A stretch of 64,000 bases of DNA from Megalobrama amblycephala (taxonomy: Eukaryota > Chordata > Actinopteri > Cypriniformes > Xenocyprididae), in NCBI RefSeq assembly GCF_018812025.1, contig NC_063062.1, forward strand, positions 5,961,513 through 6,025,512, written 5' to 3'. The notes beneath the pieces are model-generated. The model made no database searches and was not told where the DNA came from. It saw only the letters and a program-made list of their open reading frames with translations. Positions within the stretch are counted from its first letter, which is position 1; each line of letters begins with the position of its first letter. Positions 9,653 to 22,536 of the stretch are shown piece by piece. The translations under genes and the position numbers were made by a program.

Positions 9653-12125
9653 GTAAGGAATAATTGACGATGGACCGTTGAATTCTTAGAAAATAATGCA
9701 CACCCGAGGTGGTAATGCCGTTCAAAGGCCCGGAGTCAATTATTCTGCTTATACTATGGTTACCACACCTCAAGACACTGTTTCGATTGTGTATTTCAAG
9801 ACATTTGTCAGGTTTTTGTCCTTAAAACACTCTTGTGTGTGGGACTATTTTCTTATGCATCTCATTCCAAAACATCATTTCTGAACTAGAAACGGAGGCT
9901 TGAGCCTTGATAGCAGAATGATACAGTTGATACAGTTATTAACGCAGCACATATGAACATACTATACAGTACTATACAGAGAGTATGCGCTTTCAGGACA
10001 CAATAAAACGTATTTTGTGACAAAAACCATGACAATAATTTGTCGTTTTCATCCTATTGTTTACTATATTTATTTGCTTGGTCAGTGTCGTCGTGTTTTT
10101 TTTTTTTTTTTTTTCGATTGTTAGCTGTAAGGACCTATTGAAATAACCGAAAACATTTGGTGAAGTGATATGGACATGTAATGAAACAACCATGTAGAAA
10201 GACTCCAGGATGACAAAGCCAAGATTCATCAGGCTCAAAGTGTGACAGAATGGTTGGGAGGGAGCATGAAGAATCATTTTCACACATGAAAGTCTTTGGG
10301 ATGTGCTGGAGGAGACTTTACAGAGTGCTCACCTCTTGCATTGTCAATACAAGATTTGGTCAAAAATTTATGCACCTCTTGGTGGAAATAGCATCACAAC
10401 ATTTATTTACATCAAGAGATGCATCAATTTTTGGTCAAGATCTAGTATTGACAACGCAATAAGCATCAGCCCACAAATTTTGTTTTCTTCCTGTACTGAA
10501 TGTAAGCACTAATTACAAGAAACAACTAAGAATCAAGACTGAAAATTATTAATTATACTGTTTTTTCCAACTTCCCTCTGGATCCTGCTTAAGCTCTCAC
10601 ACATGCTTGTAAATCACAGGTTGTAAATCACTGGACTAATTAGTCATTCAGCAAAACATTCATGCATGCAACAGCTGCTCACAGGTAAGACATTGATGAA
10701 AAAGGAAATGGACAAAATCAGACTGGCTTTAAATAGCGTCGGGAGAACATCGTGTTCTGTCTGAATGGATGCCTGTGTGTTGGCATTCAAACCGATAAAT
10801 TAAACATTACAGTCTTTCATTTCTATAATGTGTATTGTGTATAATTACACCACATCAGCATATTCTTTTGTCATTATACACCAGTCAGCATCTTCAAGTC
10901 CCTATGTGATAAATACAGCCTCACACAAGCACAAATACTATGTTTTCAGCATAAATACAGGTGTGCATCTCCGTGAGCGGTACGCAGCAGGAGAACAAAA
11001 TCTAAAAGGGCACTTTCTTTTATCCACTTTTTAATCGTGGTTTGTGACATTGATTAAATAAAGCTCTGAAGTGGTGAATATCTTTTGTGAATTGGGCTCT
11101 CGCGTCCTGTCCATCCTAATCTTTGAGAAGCGAGAACAGCTAGCTCATGGGAAGGAGAGGCAGCATTAAGAGGTATTATCAGGATTTTAATCGAGGTCTC
11201 TGCTGATGGGCCATCAAAGACAAACAGCTGAAAGGATTTTACACAAGGGCCAAGTCAGGACTGACATCAGACGTGACCATGAAAAACGAACAGGCCATCA
11301 CTAAAGGCTTAAAAAATGAGCGGACATGCACAGCCTAGACACTCACAGAGGAGATCTGTGACTAACCACGGCGACATCACCCTTCACCTTTTGGTGAGGC
11401 TCGCTCGAAATGTTTTTAGACATGGATAGCAAAGAATAGATACTGTAGATCCCTTCTGAATGATATTGAGAAGGACATCATCTTATCCGTCTGTTTACAG
11501 GCAATAGCCGTCGGGTCACGTATAAAGTCATTGTCCTCCTATTCGTTCTTCATCTTCTGGACACAGTCTGATACTGTCAGAGCTTCCAGGGGGCACATCA
11601 ATGACTCTCTTTGATGCAGATGCAGGATCCCATTAAAGTCGAAGGCCAGAAGACAATGACAGAGCTGCCAGATAAAGAACATCACACACCAGAAGAAAAA
11701 CAGTAGGGGTAGAGGGAGGCAGAGTGACACATGCATAAAGCGAGAGGCAGAGAGAGCGCGTTAGGCAGCGGACAAAGAGCATGTTTAATGAAATCTTACA
11801 GACGATCGTATGCTGAAAGAGCATCAGTGATAAGGCTTCCATGTCTCCACGGGGAAACTTCTCGGGATTCGCTGAATAGAAGACGTGCATACTGGAATCG
11901 AGCCCTGCTCCTCTGCATCCTCACTTCCTTTGGATTCTGACACAGATGTAATACATTGACCTTAGTGCCAAAAGTACAAGCGGAAGATTAACAAACTAAA
12001 AGTATAAACTAGGGCTGGAAACTGAATCCAGTGCAATCAATATGTAAAATCAAATGTAAAAAACCCAATGCCTTTCACGAGTGCATTCTGCTCTAGAATT
12101 GTCTGGAATTCTGAAATTTAATTGA
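9653..12125. other. Mostly unique; poly(T) at 10096-10114 and a small foldback at 10336-10459
   Basis: No gene is recognised. 10680-12000 is repeat-poor, with clean GC-balanced sequence and no exon signature. Overlapping minus-strand frames at 11539-11890 have no motif. Confidence 0.4.
10336..10459. repeat. Short foldback, about 124 bp
   Basis: Arms of about 46 bp (10336-10381 and 10412-10459) are imperfect inverted copies, best at the outer ends (TTGCATTGTCAATAC against GTATTGACAACGCAA). I cannot assign it to a family. Confidence 0.6.
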
Positions 12126-12675
12126 CACTCTTATTAAAAATTAAGTTCCAAAAGAGTTTTTTGCCATAGAAGAACCATTTTTGGTTCCCCAAAGAACCTT
12201 TCAGTAAACAGTTCTTAGAAGAACAATTTTTTAGTGAAGAACATTTTAATAATCTAAAGAACCCTTTTTCCACTATAAAGATCCCTTTGTGGAATGGAAA
12301 GGTTCCATGGATGTTAAAGGGGTCCTTGAATTTGATTTCACTTTTTTTTTACTTTAGTTAGCGTGTAATGTTGCTGTTTGAGCATAAGCAACATCTGCAA
12401 AGTTATGACACTCAAAGTTCAATGCAAGGGGAGATATTTTCTTTCACAGAAATTGCTGTTTAAGGACTTCAACAAACGGCTCACACCCAAATAGGGGCAA
12501 ATTTGACAAGCTTTAATAAATGATCTTTGGGGTATTTTGAGCTGAAACTTCATAGACACTTTCTGGGGACACCAAAGTCTTATATTACATCTGGCGAAAG
12601 GGGCATAATAGGTCCCCTTTAAAGGTTCTTCATGGAACCATCAATGCCAATAAAGAACCTTTATTTTTAAGAGTG
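12126..12675. mobile_element. CACTCTTA-terminated element containing K2 copy 2
   Basis: It begins CACTCTTA and ends TAAGAGTG. The GGTTCTT/AAGAACC-rich interior is split by a TTAA element at 12318-12618. Nearly the same terminal block is widespread in cyprinids as I recall. It has no coding potential. Confidence 0.8.
12318..12618. mobile_element. TTAA element K2, copy 2, internally deleted (301 bp)
   Basis: The ends are AGGGGTCC and GGTCCCCT, flanked by TTAA (12314-12317, 12619-12622). Removing the element restores a continuous host repeat. Only the two sub-terminal parts of K2 remain; the mini-frame is deleted. Confidence 0.92.
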
Positions 12676-12734
12676 TATTTTCCAATTAAAAGGGACAGTG
12701 GGGTATGTTTAATATTGTTGTGGGAGGCCTTTAA

Positions 12735-13990
12735 CCCTCTACCACATAGTGCTGCCATATGGCAACATACTCTTTGTGTTCATTTCCTTGCCACTGTCTC
12801 TTTAAGAGAACGTTCTCAGAAGGCCTTAGTTTAGCCATTGATGTGCTTTGGTTAAGTCACATGACATGCAATTTTTTTCTGTGGTGCGATTTCTGACAGA
12901 CTGCTGTCTCTTGTCATTAGTTGCTGAAAGCAAACTAAAACGTCAGTAACAAACAAGGACCCGCCCATGTCACATTCAAAAAAATTTTTAAGGTAAGTTA
13001 TGATGACATATTCACCACTCAAAAAAGTTTTTATGAAATTAGTTTTTGGTAAATCGATAAAATGTCTGTTGCCATATGGCAACACTGTGCGATAATGGAA
13101 TGGCATTATTATAATAGGTTAGCTAGCTAGCAAAGGCCAGCTGCAGTCTGTTAAGCTGTAACAATAACAACATTAATACTGTGATATAATGTTGATTAGT
13201 CGTATGTTAAGGACTGCCATGGCATTTGTATTATGGATTAAATCAACATCAGAGACCTGCCACCACAGCCAGTACTACTGGCACAGACCTACCACTGGCT
13301 GGCCAACCATGGTGTCTCAAAAAGGCAGGTGCAAGCGGTTGTAAGTGCATTGGTAGGGTAAAGTGCACCAAATGTGATGTGTACATATGTCTCACCTCTG
13401 AAAAAAAAAATGCTTTTTGAAGTTTCATACAGAAAAAAGGTGAAGTTTCAAGGATTTTGGGGGGTTCATGTTCATAACCTTCCTCTCATAAGATTGCGTA
13501 ATCTTGAATTTTCATGAACTGCAATGTTTTTGGTTTTGTCAATGTATTATGTTACATGATGAACAGTATTAGATTTGTTTTTAACTGTCTACATTTGCAA
13601 TTTAAGTAATATTCACAAACAACGTAATGAAATTTAAAGAATATAAAGCATTATTCGGCAAAAGAGAATGGAATAAATAAAAGCACAAGATGTTGGAAAA
13701 TAAGTATAAGGTGTTGTTTATAATTACTGCTAAAGCTTATAATAGCACCAATTGATTCAATACAAACAACATTTCTGAGGAAAAATATTAACTATATACA
13801 CTTACACTTATTCTAAGTTATTTCCACTATTGTACGTTGTTGCCATATGGCAACATATCATAAAGTACCTTAAAATAATATTTTTTTCCATTTTTTTTTT
13901 TTTACAGCACTTCAAGTTAAGCCATTCTAAGAAAAGAAAAAGAGTCAAATATTTTTTTTATAGATTTATTATAATGCGTGCGGTAGAGGG
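12735..13990 (+). mobile_element. piggyBac-like element (1256 bp), internally deleted
   Basis: The ends are CCCTCTACCAC and GTGCGGTAGAGGG, flanked by TTAA at 12731-12734 and 13991-13994. TTAA plus CCCT termini are the piggyBac signature. Three copies of the palindrome GTTGCCATATGGCAAC (first with one mismatch) lie at 12751-12766, 13068-13083 and 13839-13854. The interior keeps only the tail of a transposase frame. Confidence 0.9.
13226..13420 (+). pseudogene. piggyBac transposase C-terminal cysteine-rich tail (relic)
   Basis: The frame carries CKCIGRVKCTKCDVYICL, the Cys-pair pattern of the zinc-binding tail that ends piggyBac transposases. An A-run near 13401 shifts the frame. Skipping one base would continue with a CFLKFH-like ending, as in the family. 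The DDD catalytic core is absent, so the protein cannot be active. Confidence 0.7.
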
Positions 13991-13994
13991 TTAA

Positions 13995-16465
13995 ATACAT
14001 TTATATCGACGCAGACAATGATCTACTGTATGTTGAGCTATGTTTTTTCATTCGGTGTGATATGATTGTTTGGTTGATTGCTGTGACATCTAGATCTGCA
14101 CTTTGAATTGCAGGCAAGATTTGTTGTTCAGAATTGAGTTTGGTTCAGTTTGTCAGATCTGGGGTTTCCAAGTGTCTCTGAGTAATATGGTGTCTGAGAA
14201 CAGCAGCCTGATATTGACATTTATATTGATAGCAAAGTTAGATTTCAATAGCTGTGCAAGCAAAATAAAAGGTCAGATTCAGTATCTACTCTGTCATGCA
14301 TTCAACAGATGTGATGTCTCCAAAGAAAACACTTATTGCAGGAGGGGTTTTGATTTGAAAAAAAAAAAAAAAAAAGGGAAATGCATAATTCATCCTTCTT
14401 AGTACAGAGAGGCTCAGTGCTCCGTCATAAGTCTGCGCCCATAATACCCATACTAACAAGATCAAAGTCTAGTGTGGTGAAATTGCTTTCTACAAGCCAC
14501 TTTCACACTAACAATGTTGAACGAGAGGAGACTTCAGTGCTTTTCTGAAGGTTTTCCTACAGTGCAAGTGAAGAAAGGCAATGGAAATGATGGGATCCCT
14601 CAAAACTGCCTTTAAAATGCAATGAGACGGTTTTATTATTAGTCTGTTTATTAGTCGAAATGAAAAAAAAAAAAAATCTTTTGTCTTTTGTCTAAGATGA
14701 GGATCTTTCAAGCTCGTCCTCTATGAATAACCTGAATTAGGTCTGAACTCAGTGTCTTTACTTCAGCTCACCCTTTAAAATCCCAACTACAGCACTGACA
14801 TTTATATTAGGGGCAGATTTATGTGTAAAACCAATATATTTAACTTATGCAACCTGTCCAATTTTACTCCAGGATTGTTCTCATTTATGTGTAGGCATAT
14901 CTTCATTTTCACAAGAGTTTAATCAAAATGTCTGGCTCGTGCAAGTTTTGCCTAATTAATTCCCTGGTATCTATGGTAGAATATGTTCTCCTCTGTAGCA
15001 TTTACTTAGCAGTAGCTCTTGTTTCTGAAGTGTTTTTTTTTTTAATGAAAATGAGATTCAAGTCACACTCTGTTCAGTGGATGTGATCTGGATGTTAGAT
15101 TTCAACAGCCACCTTTATACGAAACAACAACCGTGGCTTGTGGGCAAGTCTTTTAACAAGCTCCAATATCTTTAGCGATTCCAAAAATACTCCACTCCAG
15201 TGTTTTTTTAACAACATAAGATCCCGCTAAAGTCATAATAGCCACTCGGAATCATTTCAAATAGATGCTGAAAATGATACAAATGCTTTAAAGTCTGTCC
15301 TGGAAAATAAACTCAAAACACTGTCCTCTTATTCAGTTTGGTGTGAAATACCAGCTTCTTTATAGGGACATGGGGGTGAGTAAATCAGGAAATCAAGAAA
15401 TCCTCAGTGCCAGAGATGATGTTTCCTCTGAGTTATTATCACAGTAGATCTGGATTCATTCATTGACAAGCAGAAGTTGCTCAGAAAAAATCCTGTCATG
15501 AATGCACATTTTGTCGGGCACCTCTGCTGATTTGTATTTTGGCTTTTTGAATATGTGGAAAAAACTGCTTGTGTTTGTTGTAGTCAGATGGTCCAATTTC
15601 CGCAATATTTTGTAACTTCCAGAGCATCTGCCTTCAGACAAGAAAGGAAACACATGGAGCCCATAAAGGCATCATAATTGCATCATGATACATAGCCTGA
15701 CCCCGGATGGGGTTGGATCAATTTTTCAGTTCATCTGACAGCATTCTCTGTGTTTTGTGAGAAAAAGGAAAGGTAATCCACCTTCCTTCCTCCTGGCCAA
15801 ACATAAATGGAGGAAATGATGCAATCGCACTGACACATGCTCAGAAAGATGTGTGATTGTTATGGGCAATCTGTTTGTCATGCCTTACAGCATCTCTGCT
15901 ATCCTCACTTTTACAGTTAGCCTGCGAGATGGCGACAGCAGCTTTGAAGGCTGCTTTGAATCAAAATGCATTTAAAAAGGAATCTGTTATTAGTTCCTAT
16001 AAAGCAAGAAGATTACCACATGGGGTAAAGTGAAAGACAAGGTGAGGCACGCCAGCACCGGATCTAATTAGATAAAGGGAGATGCAGGGCTGCTTTCATG
16101 CTCTGCTGAGGATATCAAATGACCCGAGGGTCAGTCTCTCTGGAGGTCAGTCAAGGTAACAAAGGGTTTGGCTTCAATCGAAAGAAAAGGTTCTGATATA
16201 CACCAGCCATTTGTAAAGTGCACAAGCCACCCTCATGTGGAGAAAGCCAAGCACCACAACACTAGATTGTCAGATCTTCAATGCACTGTTTCAAAACTTA
16301 GTGAGCTGCTTTGCACTTTCGGGCACTTTAAAGCACTGTAGGCGCTTTCTTGACCCGTTTCAAAAGGTTGAGCCATGGATACTTTGTGGCAGCATCCTTC
16401 ATGTGTATCCTTTATACATTTTTTATTATAAAGAAACATTTCTGAAACATATGGATTAAACATAA
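13995..16465. other. No gene recognised; A-run near 14360-14376
   Basis: The sequence is unique-looking with moderate GC. Frames at 14103-14402 and 15653-15456 have no motif and no paired splice signals. Nothing else is seen. Confidence 0.45.
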
Positions 16466-16469
16466 TTAA

Positions 16470-17431
16470 AGGTGCCCTAGATTCAAAAATTGAATTTATA
16501 TTGGCATAGTTAAATAACAAGAGTTCAGTACATGGAAAAGACATACAGTGAGTCTCAAACTCCATTGTTTCCTCCTTCTTATATAAATCTCATTTGTTTA
16601 AAAGACCTCCGAAGAACAGGCAAATCTCAACATAACACCGACTGTTACGTAACAGTCGGGATCATTAATATGTACGCCCCAATATTTGCATAATGCCAGC
16701 CCATGTTTAAGGGATTACACAAGCCAGTAACGTCTGGATCTGCACAGATGAAGCATCAGACTAGGTAAGCAAGCAAGAACAACAGCGAAAAATGGCAGAT
16801 GGAGCAATAATAACTGACATAATCCGTGATATCATGATATTTTTAGTGATATTTGTAAATTGTCTTTCTAAATGTTTCGTTAGCACGTTGCTAATGTACT
16901 GTTAAATGTGGTTAAAGTTACCATCGTTTCTTACTGTATTCACGGAGACAAGACTGTCGTTATTTTCATTTTTAAACACTTGCAGTCTGTATAATGCATA
17001 AACACAACTTCATTCTTTATAAATCTCTCCAACAATGTAGCATTAGCCGTTAGCCACAGAGCATATAGCCTCAAATTCACTCAGAATAAAACATTAACAT
17101 CCAAATAAATACTTTACTCACATAATCCGAAGCATGCATACAGCATGCATGACGAACATCTTGTAAAGATCCATTTGAGGGTTATATTAGCTGTGTGAAC
17201 TTGTAAATGCGCTGTAATATAGTCGAGAGCTCGTTTGGCAGGGAGCGTGAGCATTTAAAGGGGCGGCGTCGAGTGTACATCAGTGCATTGTTAATGATGC
17301 CCCAAAATAGGCAGTTAAAAAAATTAATTAAAAAAAATCTATGGGGTATTTTGAGCTGAAACTTCACAGACACATTCAGGAGACACCTTAGATTTATATT
17401 ACATCTTGTGAAAAAGCTTTCTTGGGCACCT
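16470..17431 (+). mobile_element. TTAA element K1, copy 2 (962 bp, near full length)
   Basis: The ends are AGGTGCCC and GGGCACCT, with TTAA at 16466-16469 and 17432-17435. It is the best uninterrupted K1 copy in the window and holds the empty site that K3 occupies in copy 1 (near 16912). No transposase is present. Confidence 0.93.
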
Positions 17432-17435
17432 TTAA

Positions 17436-18170
17436 CAGTAATGCAGAATATATTTTTGTGTGTTCTATTGTTATTACTGATATTAAAATTAGCATTTAAT
17501 TATTGTCATGTAATGATCGATAAATAGCACATTAAAATTCTATACAAATTTGGTGTAATTAAAAATACATAATAATAATAATAATTAATAAATAAGAACT
17601 GCAATCAATAATTATATATGCTACAAGTGAATTTAAGCAGCAAAAAAAGAAAAAAAATAATATATATACACATATATAAAGTTCAGGGCCAATAAGTATA
17701 TCTTAAAAAGAAATTAATACTTTCATTAAGCAAGGATGCATTAAATTAATCAAATTTGACAGTAAAAACATAATGTTTCAGAAGATTTCATGATTAAATT
17801 TAATTATTTAATGACAAAGATTAAATGATTTTCTTTTGAACTTTTTATTCATCAACATTTTTTTATTAAGCAGCACAACCGTTTTCAGCATTGATAATAA
17901 TAAGAAATGTTTCTTGAGTAACAAAAAATATCAAACATATTAATATTTAACATATTAGAATGATTTCTGAAGGAAGTAATTATGCTAAAAAATAATCTTT
18001 GATAACAGGAATAAATTACATTTTAAAATATATTAACATAGAACACATTATTTTAAATTGTAATAATATTTCACAATATTAGGCTACCGGTTTACTACAT
18101 TTTTGATCAAATAAATGCAGACTTGTTAAGCATGAAAGTATATAAAAAAATATTTCTTCCCCCAACTGTA
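17436..18170 (+). repeat. AT-rich flank and dispersed repeat R1, plus copy (about 17690-18165)
   Basis: R1 consensus blocks occur in order: TAAGCAAGGATGCATTAAAT, a TTTCTGAAGGA-type block, then AATAAATTACATTTT and an AATAAATGCAG end. 17436-17690 is AT-rich with no element. Confidence 0.7.
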
Positions 18171-19830
18171 CGTTAATGTGCATACTGTATATATAAGCTT
18201 AAAATACTGTCCAGTAACCACTGATTTATTTTGTGCATATCTAATTGTTAGGCCTTTTAGAGCGTTGCATTATTTGCATAGCAACATGCTAACATCAAAT
18301 TCACGTAAAAATTAATGTAGACCAAATCCGTCACCCAAATGGCGATCCATGAGCGTGTAGGCAGTGTAGTGACCCCATATAGGCAGCAGGCAGTGAGGCC
18401 ACTCGCTCAGTTTTGGAACAGAGACAGAGTCTATCATGCACAGAACCATAAAGACTTTATAATTACACCAGTATTACCCTGTTCTGCAAATGTTCTCTAA
18501 ATTAGCAGAGCAGTTCATTAACATGTGCACAATATCTTACTGCGTGGATATCTAATCAATTTGTTAAGCCAATTCAGGGCCTTAAGTTTAATTATCAAAT
18601 CACTTAAATTATTACTGGTCTCTAATGATTAACCCTGTGAGAAAGGCACGTCGTAGGGTCATTTTCCCCTAGGGTTATGTGACAGATATATGCAAGAAAT
18701 CAGGGTCTGTTCTGATTAAATCCTCAGCATTAGTCACTTCAGTATTTGTCTTTTCTTTCAAACTCCAGGATGCTTCGTAAATACTGCAATTACCTGGACT
18801 GATAGTATGAAATCACACTTAATGTTTACTTGAACATTATACCAAAGATGATGATACATATTTAAAGCGTACACCTATTATCATGAACAATACAGTCCTG
18901 TGCTTTTGGCAGGGAGGACAGGGTTTCTCAAGTGAAGGCTGAAAGCGCTGTACAAGCTTGTTTCCATGGAGATGAGAGGAGTTTGACAAAGCTGTTTGAC
19001 TTTTAAAGTTAGTTCAAGATGTCAGATGTCATGGAAAAAGCCAGACTTACAGGTAATTGAAGATTACTGCTGTGCGACCTTATAATTTCCTCTATAATGT
19101 TTGATATTGTGATGTTAACTACTGAAGGACTGAACACTTAAAAGCAGTGTAAAGAAATTCGATTTTTTTCATATTCTATATGCAAAATGAATTGCTATAT
19201 AACTGCTAATGATTTAGATTTTTCAAATCAGCCTTAAATAACTCAAAAGGGACTTTGATAATGGTCTCAATTGAAAGAATAGTGACCTGCCACCCTCTAA
19301 ACTGTAACCTGACACAAACGCACAGAATTGGTTTCCTCTAATCCAGCAGAATCTACATGTTCCCCCTCCTATTTCTGTCGTCTATGTCAGCGTGTGACAG
19401 ACTTACACGGTCAGAGGAGCGCCAGGGCTGACGGAGAGAACATGTGAATCAATACTCAAACGCACAGCTCACTGACAACTAACTTAAACACACACCGCTC
19501 TACTAGCTAACGCAGAAACATGCTTCTCTGCTCAGCTGGCTACCTCAAACACACACCATTCTTTTGGTTAACCAACACTGCTGGCCATCCAAACACGTCA
19601 AACACAGCGGGCCGATGATGATGTAATCTTTTGCAACGTTTCCTCCTCGTAAACAACGTCTCAGTGGCCTCAAACAGTACAAAAAGAAGAAATGGATCAA
19701 TATAGGATAGAAATAATAACAAGCAAAAAAATCAATTAGTGAAGTAAACGCTTGAAATAACATTTTTTTAAGAAGTGTTTGTAAAATATATATATAAATA
19801 TATATGTGTATGTGTGTGTGTGTGTGTGTT
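18171..19830. other. No gene recognised; AT and GT microsatellites at 19788-19830
   Basis: The sequence is unique-looking and ends in (TA)n then (GT)n immediately before the next element. No exon is supported. Confidence 0.45.
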
Positions 19831-20107
19831 AGTGCTGTCAAATCGATTAATTGCGATTATATGTGTGTGTATACATTTATCTATCTACACATAGTACATT
19901 ATACATACAGACATATATAATATTTATACAAATATAATATATAATAATATACTCTCAAACCAAAAATTATTCATACATTTTTGATATTTTTGATATATTT
20001 TTACTAGTGGCTGCAGGACACTAGTTTGTTTATGTAAGTGAGGATAGCAAAATAAAGTAAACTGTGACATATTATACCCAAATATTAATCAGACACTTTG
20101 CCAGCGA

Positions 20108-20664
20108 ATCCAAGATGTAGATGACTTTGTTTCTTCAGTAGAACACAAATGATGATATTTAACTCCAACCGTTGCTGTCTGTCAGTCAAATAATGCGTGT
20201 CGATGGGAACTCCATCTATAAGAGTAAAAAAAAAACACGACAGACAAATTCAAATGATGTCTCGCGCTCATTGAAGTATAAGCGCGAGACACCACTTCAG
20301 TTGTCAGAGCGCGATCAGACCTCACTAACCGAGTGCTGAACGCAGTTGGACATAGTGGTGTTTTAGAGGTAAAAAATGATATTAATACTGTTCAGTTTCT
20401 CACACAAACCGATCGTTTCGTGTCTTAGGACATCAATGTGTCGTCACGAGCCACAGGGTTTAATTTGGATTTGTCTGTGCAAGTTTTTTTGACTCTTATA
20501 GATGGAGTTCCCATTGACATGCATTATACGGCTGACAGATGGCAACGGTTGGAGTTAAAAATCATCATTTGTGTTCTACTGAAGAAACAAAGTCACCTAC
20601 ATCTTGGATGCCCTGGGGGTAAGCAGATAAACATCAAATTTTCATTTTTGGGTGAACTAGCCCT
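20108..20664. mobile_element. TTAA foldback F3, left end lost
   Basis: The right end GGGTGAACTAGCCCT is followed by TTAA (20665-20668). The arms 20108-20226 and about 20497-20618 are inverted copies. The left terminus that should mirror the right one is missing, so the element is truncated. Its end sequence resembles the F1 terminus. Confidence 0.75.
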
Positions 20665-20812
20665 TTAAGTGTTATCTGACATAAACTATGTCAGAAAAAA
20701 TGTATCTTAACTCTGAGATCTCATCATATTGTATTACCATTTTTTTAAACTATAGTGAATAAACTGTATTAATGAAATGTTCAAGGTGTCTGAATAAATT
20801 TTGGCTTGACTG

Positions 20813-20813
<1 letters not shown>

Positions 20814-20902
<89 letters not shown>
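20814..20902. repeat. (AT)n microsatellite, about 89 bp
   Basis: Uninterrupted AT dinucleotides. A second, shorter AT run lies at 20976-21004. Confidence 0.97.
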
Positions 20903-20908
<6 letters not shown>

Positions 20909-20968
20909 TATAATAATATATATACACACGTTAACATGTTAGATGCGATTAATCGATAAGACAGCACT

Positions 20969-20972
20969 TTAT

Positions 20973-21012
<40 letters not shown>

Positions 21013-22532
21013 TATTTATTGTTTATATATAAACAATATATTTATAAATAAAAACTGAAAAGTTTTTTTTTTTGGTTACACACTTTATCATACTGAGTAT
21101 GAGTAACAATAATTGACAACATGTACTTACTATAGGGTTAAGGTGTGGTTTAGGTTCATTGCATGTAATTATGCATAATTTATTACTATAGTAAATACAT
21201 TTAAGGACACTGTAAAACAAAGTATCACACTATTTTTATGGAATATTGCAGTATTTATTATATATGATTTTCCGTGCCCTTAATCTTAAAATAACTTCCC
21301 CTCCCTCTTGCAACAACATCTTTTCTCTTCTCTGGTGACGAGTTTACTGGCGTGAGGGCAGGACAACCTGTCACTCACATGAGATCCACCAATAGCAAAC
21401 CATATCCTTCCAATCATCCAATCAATTCCCAAAATGGACAAGTTCTGCCCTACATTTTTTCTTAAACGAGAAGCCATTTTACTCAGATACACGTCACAAT
21501 AGGGAGGAAAAGATGATTGCAACTTCCATTTCATGCCGACTTTAATAATGCATTAGAATCTCACTTGTTACTCAAAAATGCTGAAGACTTCACATGACTG
21601 AACTATAATTTTGTTAGACACAATGCAATTACATATGACTTGAATTATTTAACAGAAACAATACATATCTGGGTCTGAAAACAACATAGCTCATAGCAAG
21701 CAAACATGTCTTGTGAGGAAGCGAGCAATGTGTACTGCTGTTTTATTCACATCTCTCAAGTCTCTAACTGCAGCGAGTCAATCAAAGCCATGTTGCTCCA
21801 AATACATCTTCCACCACATCAGTTCTTCTCCATGTAGACCCACTGGCACGACCTCAACTTCAACTCTTACATGCTTTGAAAGAGAAGCAAATGTTAGCTT
21901 TTTCGCTCAAGTCTTGGGCCTGTTAGAATGGCGATTCCCATGTTTCTAAAGCAGTAAAATTGAATCCACAGAAAACACATCTGAGAGGAGAATACACACT
22001 CCAGGGAGTCCTGGGGAATGTTCTGCTCACTGTAAATCATCCATCGCCCCTGCATGGCAAACACAGTGCAACAGCAGAGGCTTTCAGCATATTCATTCAT
22101 ATTTACAGTAGTGGTTTTATAAAAATTTTCAGGGCTGAGCTACTGAGATCCTTTAAAACATTTTAGGAATATGGAGGATTTTTCTGCAGCTGTGGACTGA
22201 CCAGTGCATACAGTGGTTGCATTGCATTGTCTAGTCGTTATAATGGGATGTTTTATGGTTCTCAGTTGTGTTTAGGGTTACACTGAGACAGAGTTTATGG
22301 GAGCAGAAGGGAACTTCATAATGTAGCTGAGGTACGAATAATGAGTGCTGGAAGATGATAGTCATGCATATTTCTGCTAATAAAAGGTGAAAGCCTTTCC
22401 TTTCTATTGAGATGCATGTGTCATGACCTGCTCTGGCTCATGGAGCTATTGTGTTCTGCACATCATAATAATGTGTCAAAATAGACCAGTTTGTTATTAC
22501 ATTTACATTAACACATTTACATTACATTTTTT
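20969..22532. other. No gene recognised
   Basis: The block is AT-rich at first, then unique-looking. Opposed short frames around 21713-22166 carry no domain. Confidence 0.45.
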
Positions 22533-22536
22533 TTAA

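Larger units (their letters stand above)
19831..20968. mobile_element. hAT-like MITE (AGTGCTGTC termini) containing foldback F3 and AT repeats
   Basis: Terminal inverted repeats AGTGCTGTCAAATCGATTAA and a degenerate complement close the element. I cannot read a target duplication. Inside are a foldback (20108-20664) and a long AT microsatellite, so the element has been expanded secondarily. Confidence 0.75.

Noticed and set aside
11539..11890. Two overlapping minus-strand frames with hydrophobic stretches, suggestive of a small membrane protein
   Set aside because: There is no convincing start or splice sites, and the hydrophobic stretch comes from an AGAAGAAAAACAG-like purine-rich tract.
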